Shown one piece after another: positions 16,943 through 24,731 of a stretch of DNA of 40,412 nt (positions within the stretch are counted from its first letter, which is position 1; every line of letters begins with the position of its first letter). This DNA comes from Rubrivivax sp. (GTDB lineage Bacteria; Pseudomonadota; Gammaproteobacteria; Burkholderiales; Burkholderiaceae_C), in NCBI GenBank assembly GCA_021297985.1, contig JAJTGU010000106.1, positions 1 through 40,412 of the forward strand. Direction: 5' to 3'. The position numbers and the translations under genes were made by a program. Under the pieces are notes generated by a model that did not search any database, was not told the origin of the DNA, and saw nothing but the letters and a program-made list of their open reading frames with translations.

Positions 16943-18253
16943 ATGCCTGCAATGTCGTCCTTGCCGCCCGGGCTGGGCAGCCAGCTGGCGGCTTCGGCCA
17001 TCGGCTTCGGCATTCCCGGCCTGGCCATTGCGCTGGCCGCGCCAGGGCGGCAGGCGCTGTTCCTGCACGGCGAGCAGCCCGCCGGCTCCGGCCAGCCGGT
17101 TGACGAAGCGACCTGGTTTTCAGTGGCCTCACTTGGCAAGCACGTGACAGCGGCCACGCTGCTGGACCTGGCCGCACAGGGGCGTCTGGACCTGACCGCG
17201 GAGATTGGCCACTTGCTGCCCGATGTGCCCGCAGCCTGGGCCGACCGCAGCGTGGCTTCGCTGCTGCACCACACCAGCGGCCTGCCGGAGTACCTGGCGC
17301 TCGCGCTGGACGCCGTGCCGACGCAGCGTTGCGACTTCATGGCCGCCTACGCCGACCTGGCGCCGGCCTTCGGCGAAGGGCAGGGTTGGCTTTACACCAA
17401 CACCAACTACATCCTTGCCGGGTTCCTGATCGCGCAGGCGGCGGGCCGGCCTTATGCAGCCGCTGTTCAAGCAATGTTTGACCGCGCTGGCGTGCCAGGT
17501 GCGGCGGTGGGCACGCCGAGCTGGGCAGCGCAGGCGCGCGGTGATGCTGCGCCGGATGCGGAAAGTGCCGCGCGTGAGGTCATTGGTGACGGCGATGCCT
17601 GCTTCACGCCCACCGGCGCGTTGGCCTGGCTGCAGGCCCTGCTGGCCAGTCCGGCCTTCGACGAAGCGCTGCGCCGGCAGATCAGCTCGCCTGGCGTGCT
17701 GGCCAGCGGCCGGCCTTCGTTGTACGGCGCTGGCTGGTTCCTCGAGCCGCTGCGCGATGGCTGGTTGATGCACCACGCAGGCCACTTCGACGGCTGGACC
17801 GCGATGGCCATCCTTGATCCTGCCTCGCGCAGCGGCGTGATCGCGATGTGCAACCTGGCGCCCGGGAACACGCGCGCCATTCGCCACCTGGCACAGCAGG
17901 CGCTGGAGGGCTACGCGCCGGGCAGCACGCCGCTGTCGCTGCCGCCCATCGAGGACCGAGCACCGGCGCTCACCGCCGCTGCGCTCACGCAACTGATCCG
18001 CCGGCCGGGCGAGGAACTAGACGCCGAACGTTTCGCGGACGAGCTGAAGAACGTCGCACAGCATGGCGGTAGCGTGCGGCGCATGCCCAACCTGTGGGCC
18101 GGCGTCGAACCCGAACGCGTGGAGCTCGTGAGCGAACTGGGCGCACCGACGCACCGCTTGCGCCGCCACCGCCTGGTCTATGCCGACCGTACGGAACACC
18201 TGCTCGCCGGCTTCACGCCCGAAGGCCGGCTCTACTGGGCCTGGGTGCTGTGA
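16943..18253 (+). CDS. Serine hydrolase, class C beta-lactamase/DD-peptidase fold
   Basis: Penicillin-binding-protein-like serine hydrolase, 436 aa. The catalytic SxxK is Ser63-Leu-Gly-Lys66 (SVASLGK), the second motif is Tyr151-x-Asn153 (YTN) and the third is HAG in MHHAGHFDGW. A C-terminal region of about 90 residues after the catalytic domain may be a separate beta domain, as in D-aminopeptidases. No signal peptide is visible, so it is probably cytoplasmic, which argues against a resistance beta-lactamase and for a D-amino-acid amidase/peptidase or esterase role. The start ATG has GGGAG 6 bases upstream. It is transcribed divergently from the XRE-cupin gene across an operator. The linear-peptide hydrolase MlrB belongs to the same broad fold. 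Confidence 0.87.
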   Translation: MPAMSSLPPGLGSQLAASAIGFGIPGLAIALAAPGRQALFLHGEQPAGSGQPVDEATWFSVASLGKHVTAATLLDLAAQGRLDLTAEIGHLLPDVPAAWADRSVASLLHHTSGLPEYLALALDAVPTQRCDFMAAYADLAPAFGEGQGWLYTNTNYILAGFLIAQAAGRPYAAAVQAMFDRAGVPGAAVGTPSWAAQARGDAAPDAESAAREVIGDGDACFTPTGALAWLQALLASPAFDEALRRQISSPGVLASGRPSLYGAGWFLEPLRDGWLMHHAGHFDGWTAMAILDPASRSGVIAMCNLAPGNTRAIRHLAQQALEGYAPGSTPLSLPPIEDRAPALTAAALTQLIRRPGEELDAERFADELKNVAQHGGSVRRMPNLWAGVEPERVELVSELGAPTHRLRRHRLVYADRTEHLLAGFTPEGRLYWAWVL

Positions 18254-18450
18254 GCGGGCGACACGTCCTCTTTTGATCCAACTCCGACCGCGAAGCGCAC
18301 GCGCACACCGACGCGGCTCAGTTTGCGCCGCCAGGCCTGTGCGAGAGATTGCGAAGAACGGATGCCAAAGCATCCATCTGCACAAAGTTCGCACCACACT
18401 GTCTCTTTTCTCCCTGCTACAACAACCGAAGATCTGGATCTGCATCCTGA

Positions 18451-18479
18451 TTGACGGACACTATAGTATCCAATACGAT
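18451..18479 (+). promoter_or_regulatory. Sigma-70-type promoter of the TonB receptor gene
   Basis: TTGACG (18451-18456), 17-bp spacer, TACGAT (18474-18479). Four or five bases of each hexamer match the consensus and the spacing is ideal. The spacer is filled almost completely by operator copy C. The expected start near 18486 leaves a short leader with AAGGAG (18498-18503) before the ATG at 18513. Confidence 0.72.
18456..18471. promoter_or_regulatory. Palindromic operator, copy C (TonB receptor promoter)
   Basis: 16-bp site GGACACTATAGTATCC, the most symmetrical of the four copies (only two mismatched pairs at positions 4/13 and none in the central ACTATAGT). It lies between the -35 and -10 of the receptor promoter, where a bound protein would block RNA polymerase. 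Confidence 0.78.
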
Positions 18480-18512
18480 GGTTCGCACCGACCCACGAAG
18501 GAGCTCTCTACG

Positions 18513-20579
18513 ATGAAGTCCGCTGCCCTTGTCCTGCTCTTGACACCCTTCGCGGCCTTCGTCGCCGCCTCTGCGGCGCGCGCCCAGGCAGTGACCACCG
18601 ACGTCATCACCATCACCGCCACCAAGCGGCCCGAACGCATCACCGACGTGCCAGCGGCCATCACCGCGATTGGCGCAAACGAGATCCGCGACCGCGGTGC
18701 AAGTGATTTGCGCGATTTGCAGTATTCGGTACCCGGCCTGAACATCCAGGAGCAAGCCCCAGGCGCCAACCGCATCCAACTCCGTGGCGTGAACGCGGGT
18801 GCTGGCTCGGGCCTGCCCATCGTCGGCACCTATGTCGACGAAGTCGGCATCACCATCGACCAGCAGCAGCGCGATGGGCCCTTCCCGCTGGTGGACCTGG
18901 CCCGCATCGAGGTGCTGCGGGGCCCGCAGGGCACTTTGTACGGCGAAGGCTCGTTGGCCGGCACCATCCGCTACATCACGCGCAACCCCAGCCTCACACG
19001 CACTGACGGCTTCATCGAGGCCAACGCCTACCGCCAGGGCGAAGGTGGCACGGGCTACCGTGTCAATGGCGCGGTGGGCGTGCCGCTCATGACCGACAAG
19101 GTGGGCCTGCGCGTGGCCGGCGGTTATGACAAGACGGCTGGCTGGATCGACTACCCACAGATCAACGCCAGCGACGTCAACAGCAGCAAGCGTTGGTTCA
19201 TTCGCCCCAAGCTGTTTGCGCAGGTCACCGACAAGCTGACCGTGTCGCTGATGTTGCAACGCTACGTTTATGAAGGAGACAGCGACAACCTCAGCAGCGC
19301 GGCCGACCCCATGGTGCGTCAGCGCAACGAGCGCTTCCCCGGTTCGGACAAGAGCGATCTGGCCAACGCCGTGGTGCAGTACGACTTCGGTCCGGTCACA
19401 CTGACATCGTCCACCGGCTACCAGAAGCGCGATCTGCTGTTCAACGCCTCGTTGGCGGGCTTCCGCGTCGTCTTCGACACGGCTTTCAAGCAGTGGAGCC
19501 AGGAAGTGCGTATCGCCTCCAACGGCGATGGCCCGCTGCGCTATTCGGCCGGCATTTGGATGCGCGACTTCAAGTCCGAGATTGACCGCACCGCCTTCCG
19601 CGGCGGCGCGGTCACCACGGCGCTGCGCCGCGTCGGCGACGACCCAGTGGATTCGACATCTTCGGCCGTCTTCGGTGACGCGACCTGGAAGCTGAACGAC
19701 CGCATCGAAATCAGCGGCGGCGGCCGATGGTTCAACGACGAGCGCTCGACCGGTTCCACGGTACCTGCCGTGGCCACCACCAGCGCCAAGTTCGACGCCT
19801 TCAGCCCGCGCCTGTCGGGCCGCTATGAATGGAACCGCAACGCATCGACCTACGCGACCGTGGCCAAGGGCTTCCGCTCTGGTGGCTTCAATGGCAGCCG
19901 CACCACCTTCGGCCCGGAAACCTTGTGGAACTACGAACTTGGCCACAAGGCTTCGCTGCTGGGGGGCAACGTCTTCTTCGACGGCGCCGTCTACTACGCT
20001 GACTACAAGGACCGTCAGGCCCAGTCGGCCGCCGAAGTCAGCCCCGGCGTCTTTGCGGCGGAAACGCGCAATGTTGGCAAGGCTTCAGGCCCGGGTGTTG
20101 AGGCCGGGCTGAGCGCACGCCTGGGCGCCGGCCTGGAACTCAGCGGCACGGTCGGCTGGAGCGACATCAAGTCAAAAGTGAGCAACACCGAGGTGCTGAA
20201 AGGCGAAGCCTTCGACTTCGTGTCCAAGGTCACAAGCTCGTTGTCGCTGAGCCAGCGGCTGCCGGTCTTCGCCGGCCTGACCGGCATGTGGCGCGTGGAC
20301 TACCAGCATGCTGACCCGTACACACAGCGTGTACGCCAGCAACTGCCTACCGGCGCGGTGTCCACGCTGCAGGACTTCCGCAGCCAGAACCAGGACTACT
20401 TCAATGTGCGAGCCGGTGTCGAAGCCAAGGGCTGGAGCCTGATGCTGGACGTGAAGAATCTGTTCGACAAACGGCCGCTGCTGTTCCCCGTGGCGCCGAT
20501 CAGCGCGTCAGGCGAGGGCGGCCACGCCGCGCCGCGCACCATCGGCCTGACCTTGCGCAGCACTTTCGGCGGCACCTGA
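18513..20579 (+). CDS. TonB-dependent outer-membrane receptor
   Basis: Outer-membrane active transporter, 688 aa. A signal peptide (about 1-24, ending AARA before QAVTTD) is followed by a possible TonB box (DVITITA), a plug domain (about 45-150, with RIQLRGV and VEVLRGPQGTLYGEGSLAGTIRYIT-type motif shown here as RGPQGTLYGEGSLAG) and a 22-strand-type barrel to the C-terminus (TIGLTLRSTF). It belongs to the large group of receptors found in catabolic loci of proteobacteria, not obviously a siderophore receptor. The start at 18513 has AAGGAG 9 bases upstream. Its promoter contains operator copy C, so it is probably co-regulated with the peptidase and D-Glu genes and imports their substrate. Confidence 0.92.
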   Translation: MKSAALVLLLTPFAAFVAASAARAQAVTTDVITITATKRPERITDVPAAITAIGANEIRDRGASDLRDLQYSVPGLNIQEQAPGANRIQLRGVNAGAGSGLPIVGTYVDEVGITIDQQQRDGPFPLVDLARIEVLRGPQGTLYGEGSLAGTIRYITRNPSLTRTDGFIEANAYRQGEGGTGYRVNGAVGVPLMTDKVGLRVAGGYDKTAGWIDYPQINASDVNSSKRWFIRPKLFAQVTDKLTVSLMLQRYVYEGDSDNLSSAADPMVRQRNERFPGSDKSDLANAVVQYDFGPVTLTSSTGYQKRDLLFNASLAGFRVVFDTAFKQWSQEVRIASNGDGPLRYSAGIWMRDFKSEIDRTAFRGGAVTTALRRVGDDPVDSTSSAVFGDATWKLNDRIEISGGGRWFNDERSTGSTVPAVATTSAKFDAFSPRLSGRYEWNRNASTYATVAKGFRSGGFNGSRTTFGPETLWNYELGHKASLLGGNVFFDGAVYYADYKDRQAQSAAEVSPGVFAAETRNVGKASGPGVEAGLSARLGAGLELSGTVGWSDIKSKVSNTEVLKGEAFDFVSKVTSSLSLSQRLPVFAGLTGMWRVDYQHADPYTQRVRQQLPTGAVSTLQDFRSQNQDYFNVRAGVEAKGWSLMLDVKNLFDKRPLLFPVAPISASGEGGHAAPRTIGLTLRSTFGGT

Positions 20580-20642
20580 AGGGGCGCGGCCGGGCGCGGG
20601 GCGGGCTGCAGAACGGGTGGGCCCAGGGGCTCGCTCGCCACA

Positions 20643-21788
20643 CTAGCGCAGCGTCTCCATCAACCGCATCAACAAACGGGTGCGCGGAATGATGCTGCTG
20701 ATGTAGAGCCGCTCGTCCAAGGTATGGCCTCCGTCGCCATCGACGCCCAGGCCGTCGAGCGTGGGCGCGATGGCGGCGGTGAAGTTGCCATCACTGCCGC
20801 CGCCGGTCTTCAGGTCGATCAACTCGAAGCCGATCTCGGCCGCCAGCCCTTTGGCATGTTCGTACAGCGCTGCGATCCCGGGTGTCTTTTCGTAGCCTGG
20901 CCGGTTGATGCCGCCCTCTACGGTCAGCGTGACGCCTTCGAGATGCGGTTTGAGGCCTCGGATGCGTCGCACGATTTCCTCGCCGATCTCGGGGTTGGGC
21001 ATGCGCACATCCACGTCCACCGTTGCGGTGTCGGGCACCACGTTGGAACGCGTGCCGCCCTTGATCAGGCCCACACTGACGGTGAGCTCGCGCGCGTAAT
21101 CAGTCATCGCTTCCAGCGCCAGCACTTGGTGCGCAATCTCGTGGATGGCGTTGCGACCGAGGTGGTGTTCGACGCCAGCGTGGGCCGCCACGCCATGGGC
21201 TGTGACCTTGAACTGGGCGCAGCCCTTGCGTGCGGTGACGATCTTGCCGCCCGAGCGTGCCGGCTCGGTGACCAGCACGTACTTCGCACGCCGCGCCTCG
21301 CGTTCGATGTGCTCGCACGAAGTGTCGCTGCCCATCTCCTCGTCGCTGACCATCAGGTGCCGCACCGGCAGGTGCGTCTTCAGGCCGTCCCGCCCGATCT
21401 GTCGCAGGGCGGCCAGCGCCAGGTAGGTGCCGCCCTTCATGTCCTCGGCGCCTGGGCCATAGGCACGGTCGCCCTCGATGCGGAACGGCAAAGGCCCGGC
21501 CAGTGTGCCGATGGGATGCACGGTGTCGATGTGGCTCAGGATCAGCAGGCCCGGGCCGGCCGCAGCCTCGCGTGGGCAGTGCCTGTCGTCTGTCGCCAGC
21601 ACGTGGTCGCCAAACCCGTCCCGGCCGGCAATGCGCTCCACCCGCACGCCGATGGCTTCATAGTCGGCCTGCACCCGGGCAGCCATGCGTGCCATGCCTT
21701 CGGGGTCGTCCGTTGGGCTTTCGATTTCGATCCAGGCGCGGATACCGGCCAGTATTTCGTCCACATTCAAGGGCTGGGCGCTTGTCAT
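20643..21788 (-). CDS. M20 family metallopeptidase, carboxypeptidase G2-like
   Basis: Zinc-dependent M20 peptidase/deacylase, 381 aa. Ligands are visible: His86 (SHIDTVHP), Asp116 (GAEDMKGG), the catalytic pair Glu150-Glu151 (SDEEMGS), Glu175 (VTEPA) and a C-terminal His in GGHTLDER; the dimerisation-lid motif AHAGVEHHLGRNAI is present. Layout fits carboxypeptidase G2, which removes C-terminal Glu, and the ArgE-like deacetylases. It could therefore release Glu from a conjugate or deacetylate N-acetyl-L-Glu made by DgcN/DgcA. No signal peptide. I place the start at the ATG at 21788 (GGAG 6 bases upstream) instead of an upstream TTG. It diverges from the M19 gene, with operator copy D in the gap. 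Confidence 0.9.
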   Translation of the reverse strand: MTSAQPLNVDEILAGIRAWIEIESPTDDPEGMARMAARVQADYEAIGVRVERIAGRDGFGDHVLATDDRHCPREAAAGPGLLILSHIDTVHPIGTLAGPLPFRIEGDRAYGPGAEDMKGGTYLALAALRQIGRDGLKTHLPVRHLMVSDEEMGSDTSCEHIEREARRAKYVLVTEPARSGGKIVTARKGCAQFKVTAHGVAAHAGVEHHLGRNAIHEIAHQVLALEAMTDYARELTVSVGLIKGGTRSNVVPDTATVDVDVRMPNPEIGEEIVRRIRGLKPHLEGVTLTVEGGINRPGYEKTPGIAALYEHAKGLAAEIGFELIDLKTGGGSDGNFTAAIAPTLDGLGVDGDGGHTLDERLYISSIIPRTRLLMRLMETLR

Positions 21789-21813
21789 CAAAGGCTCCAA
21801 AGTGAATGCTGCG

Positions 21814-21843
21814 TAGACAGCAGGAATTTATGGATAGTATATT
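21814..21843 (+). promoter_or_regulatory. Possible promoter toward the M19-soxBDAG genes
   Basis: TAGACA (21814-21819), 18-bp spacer, TATATT (21838-21843). The -10 matches five of six consensus bases and lies inside operator copy D. It would produce a leader of about 190 bases before the M19 start. Confidence 0.5.
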
Positions 21844-21847
21844 GTCC
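21832..21847. promoter_or_regulatory. Palindromic operator, copy D (M20/M19 divergent gap)
   Basis: 16-bp site GGATAGTATATTGTCC (minus strand GGACAATATACTATCC) in the 251-bp gap between the divergent M20 and M19 genes. It overlaps a good plus-strand -10 and lies 43 bp upstream of the M20 start, so it could control both directions. Confidence 0.75.
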
Positions 21848-21972
21848 ACATGTCTGCAATGTTGACTTCACTGAACCACTGCAATCCACGACTTGCGGGC
21901 ATGGGACACTGCCCTCAGCGACCGAATCGCCAGGTGCGGCGATCTCCGTTGGCCTGCATGCACACTTTATCC

Positions 21973-22006
21973 GTGACCCATCGCGCACGTTTAGTGGCTG
22001 GGTCAC
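21973..22006. repeat. 8-bp perfect inverted repeat in the M19 leader
   Basis: GTGACCCA (21973-21980) and TGGGTCAC (21999-22006) are perfectly complementary across an 18-base loop, 33 bp upstream of the M19 start. The repeat could be a hairpin in the long leader or a second protein-binding site. It is not related to the 16-bp operator. No known riboswitch is recognised here. Confidence 0.5.
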
Positions 22007-22039
22007 TGTGAGCAGACATTCAGCTCCACCAGACTCACG

Positions 22040-23032
22040 ATGAAGACCGCTCTTGACATCATCCAGGGCTGCCTGGTGTGGGACAACCATGGCTGCATGC
22101 CTTTGCGGCCGCTTGACACCAGCTTCTTGCCACAGCTGGCGCGCTGCCGTGCCGCGGGGTTTGACCACATCTCGCTGAACGTCGGCTTTGGCGACGACAG
22201 TATCGAGCAGCACCTGCGCATGATTGCCAGCTTCCGGCACTGGTTGGGCCAGCGTGCCTCCGACTACACCCTGGTGCGCACGGTGGATGACATCGAATCG
22301 GCTCGGAACAGCGGCAAGCTGGCAGTGAGCTTCGACATCGAGGGTGCCAACGCCGTTGCTGATCAGATCAGTCTGGTTCAGCTGTACTACGACCTTGGCG
22401 TGCGCTGGATGCTGCTGGCCTACAACCGCAACAGTGCTGCTGCAGGGGGCTGCCAGGACGACGACTGTGGCCTCACGGACTTTGGCCGCCGGCTGATCGA
22501 CGAGATGACGCGCGTGGGCATGGTGGTGTGCTGCAGTCACCTGGGCAGCCGCAGCGCGCAGGAGGTGCTGGAATACGCACCAGGGCCGGTCATCTTCTCG
22601 CACTCCAACCCGAGCGCGGTGCGGCCGCACCCGCGCAATATCTCGGACGCCTTGATGCGTGCCTGCGCGGCCAAGGGCGGTGTGGTGGGCATCAATGGCG
22701 TAGGCCCGTTTCTGGGTGACAACGACACCCGCAGCGATACCTTTGTGCGCCACGTCGATTACGCCGTGCAGATGATAGGCCCACAGCATGTGGCGCTGGG
22801 TCTAGACCACGTCTTCGACCAGGCCGAGGTGGACGCCGGCATGGCAGCCATGAAGGGCCTGTTTCCACCTGAACTGGGTTATGACAAGGGCATGAACTTC
22901 GTTCAGCCCGAACAGTTGGAGGCCATCGTCGATGGTTTGCTTCGACTGGGTTACGCCGAAGGCGACCTGCGGTCCATCCTGGGTGGCAACCTGATGCGCA
23001 TTGCTCGGCAGGTCTGGAAAGAGCCGGCATGA
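22040..23032 (+). CDS. M19 family (renal-dipeptidase-like) metallohydrolase
   Basis: Peptidase family M19/membrane dipeptidase-like, 330 aa, cytoplasmic. The bridging Glu101 (FDIEG), His167 (CCSHLG), His188 (FSHSNP) and Asp256 (GLDH) match the binuclear zinc site, and GLTDFGRRLIDEMTRVG is typical of the family. The first metal motif, normally HxD, reads His17-Gly-Cys19 (WDNHGCMP), so one ligand is changed. Family enzymes hydrolyse dipeptides, often with D-residues at the C-terminal side; other members act on N-acyl or lactone substrates. It lies 127 bp upstream of soxB and may be transcribed with soxBDAG. No Shine-Dalgarno is obvious; the N-terminus fits the family start. Confidence 0.85.
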   Translation: MKTALDIIQGCLVWDNHGCMPLRPLDTSFLPQLARCRAAGFDHISLNVGFGDDSIEQHLRMIASFRHWLGQRASDYTLVRTVDDIESARNSGKLAVSFDIEGANAVADQISLVQLYYDLGVRWMLLAYNRNSAAAGGCQDDDCGLTDFGRRLIDEMTRVGMVVCCSHLGSRSAQEVLEYAPGPVIFSHSNPSAVRPHPRNISDALMRACAAKGGVVGINGVGPFLGDNDTRSDTFVRHVDYAVQMIGPQHVALGLDHVFDQAEVDAGMAAMKGLFPPELGYDKGMNFVQPEQLEAIVDGLLRLGYAEGDLRSILGGNLMRIARQVWKEPA

Positions 23033-23159
23033 CAGTCCTTCGCTTTGGTGGCAGCAGGCCACTTGCAACAAGCGCCCAAAAGAAGTTGCGAGCGCCCAAG
23101 TTTTTGTTCCGCGGGCATAACTCCTTGCGTGCCTGTCGCACTACGCTTGGATCAACTTG

Positions 23160-24443
23160 ATGCCCAACCCAACACCGCCGCGCCAGCGCTACTCTGCCTG
23201 GAACCTGTTCGCAGCTGCGCGGCGCGGCCACACCGACTGGGCGCCCGCCTGGCGCGAAGCCGAGCCCAAGCCGCGCTACGACGTCATCGTCATCGGCGGC
23301 GGCGGGCACGGCCTGGCCACGGCCTACTACCTGGCCAAGAATCACGGCGTCACCAACGTTGCGGTGCTGGAAGCCGGCTGGATCGGCGGCGGCAACACCG
23401 GGCGCAACACCACCATCGTGCGCTCGAACTACCTGTACCCGGAAAGCGCGCGGTTGTACGACTTCTCGCTGCGGCAGTACGAGCGACTGGCGACCGAACT
23501 CAACTTCAACATCATGCTCAGCCAACGTGGCATCGTCACGCTGGCCCATTCACGGCACGACCTGGACGCCCAGTCTCGTTGGGCCAACGCCATGCTGTGC
23601 AACGGCATCGATGCCGAATTGCTGGACGCCCGTCAGGTGCAGGAACTTGAGCCCCGGCTGAACTTTGGCGCCAATGCGCGCTTCCCCATCGTGGGCGGCT
23701 TCATCCAGCGCCGGGGAGGGTCGGCGCGGCACGATGCCGTGGCATGGGGCTATGCCCGCGGCGCGTCGGCCTTGGGGGTGGACATCGTGCAGAACTGCGC
23801 CGTCACAGGTTTCCTCAAGCAGGGCGACACGGTCGTGGGCGTGACCACCCGCCGTGGCGATGTGCAGGGTGAGATACGCGCCGATAAGGTGGCCCTGGCC
23901 GTTGCCGGGCACTCGTCGGTGCTGGCCGGCATGGCCGGTTTTCAGCTGCCCGTGACCAGCTACGCCCTGCAGGCGATGGTGAGCGAGCCGGTCAAGCCGG
24001 TGCTCAACACCGTGACCCTGTCGCCGTCGCTGGGGGCTTACTGGAGCCAAAGCGACAAGGGCGAGGTGGTGATCGGTGGCGCGCTCGATCACTTCCCGTC
24101 CTACGCGCAGCGCGGCAGCTTCGATGTCATGCAGCACGTGGTGGCGGCCACGGTCGAGATGTTCCCCTCGCTCAGCCGCCTGCGCCTGCTGCGCCAATGG
24201 GCGGGCATCGTCGACGTGGTGCAGGACAGCAGCCCCATCATCGGCGCCACGCCGGTTCCGGGCCTGTTCATCAACTGCGGCTGGGGCACCGGCGGCTTCA
24301 AGGCCATCCCGGTGGGCGGCTGGACGCTGGCGCATGTGCTGGCCACCGGCCGCAACCACGAACTGGCAGAACCGTTTCAGCTGCAGCGCTTTCACACCGG
24401 CCGCTTGATCGACGAAGCCGCTGCCGCCGGCATCGCACACTGA
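23160..24443 (+). CDS. soxB: Sarcosine oxidase beta subunit
   Basis: FAD-dependent oxidoreductase subunit of heterotetrameric sarcosine oxidase, 427 aa. The dinucleotide-binding motif VIVIGGGGHGLATAYYLA lies at 42-59, and GGSARHDAVAWGYAR contains His191 at the position expected for the covalently bound FMN. The enzyme oxidatively N-demethylates sarcosine to glycine, passing the C1 unit to tetrahydrofolate. I chose ATG at 23160 over a TTG one codon upstream. The 127-bp gap before it has no clear promoter; it contains a duplicated GCGCCCAA. Next genes follow as D, A, G in standard order. Confidence 0.94.
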   Translation: MPNPTPPRQRYSAWNLFAAARRGHTDWAPAWREAEPKPRYDVIVIGGGGHGLATAYYLAKNHGVTNVAVLEAGWIGGGNTGRNTTIVRSNYLYPESARLYDFSLRQYERLATELNFNIMLSQRGIVTLAHSRHDLDAQSRWANAMLCNGIDAELLDARQVQELEPRLNFGANARFPIVGGFIQRRGGSARHDAVAWGYARGASALGVDIVQNCAVTGFLKQGDTVVGVTTRRGDVQGEIRADKVALAVAGHSSVLAGMAGFQLPVTSYALQAMVSEPVKPVLNTVTLSPSLGAYWSQSDKGEVVIGGALDHFPSYAQRGSFDVMQHVVAATVEMFPSLSRLRLLRQWAGIVDVVQDSSPIIGATPVPGLFINCGWGTGGFKAIPVGGWTLAHVLATGRNHELAEPFQLQRFHTGRLIDEAAAAGIAH

Positions 24444-24455
24444 ACGGAGCTGGCC

Positions 24456-24731
24456 ATGATGCAACTCCGATGCCCCCTGTGCGGTCCGCGCGCGGAAAGC
24501 GAATTCCGCTGCGGCGGCACCACCGGCATCGCGCGGCCTCCGCTGGACTGCAGCGATGAGACCTGGGGCGCGTACCTGTACTTCCGCGACAACCCCAAAG
24601 GCGAGCACGCCGAGCGCTGGTGCCACACCTGGGGCTGCGGCCTGTGGTTCAACATCCTGCGTGACACCGTGACGCACGAAGTGAAGGCGGTCTACGGCAT
24701 CACCCAGGCGCAGCCAAGGTCCTTGCCATGA
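24456..24731 (+). CDS. soxD: Sarcosine oxidase delta subunit
   Basis: Small zinc-binding subunit of heterotetrameric sarcosine oxidase, 91 aa, full length. The zinc ligands are Cys6 and Cys9 (CPLCG), His57 and Cys61 (CHTWGC). The conserved YLYFRDNPKGEHAERW segment is unmistakable for the family. The start has GGAG 6 bases upstream. The gene begins 12 bp after soxB and overlaps soxA by 4 bp (ATGA), ensuring balanced subunit synthesis. Confidence 0.95.
   Translation: MMQLRCPLCGPRAESEFRCGGTTGIARPPLDCSDETWGAYLYFRDNPKGEHAERWCHTWGCGLWFNILRDTVTHEVKAVYGITQAQPRSLP

Noticed and set aside
16943-18253. Beta-lactamase resistance gene
   Set aside because: The SxxK fold is right, but there is no export signal, and the context (regulator, TonB receptor, D-Glu genes) is catabolic.
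20580-20642. Terminator between the convergent TonB receptor and M20 genes
   Set aside because: The gap is GC-rich but I could not find a stem of useful length followed by a T-tract on either strand.
23041-23150. Duplicated GCGCCCAA and a T-rich stretch before soxB as a terminator or regulatory site
   Set aside because: The two copies are short and direct, the nearby stem (GTGGC/GCCAC) is only 5 bp, and no convincing promoter or terminator structure results.
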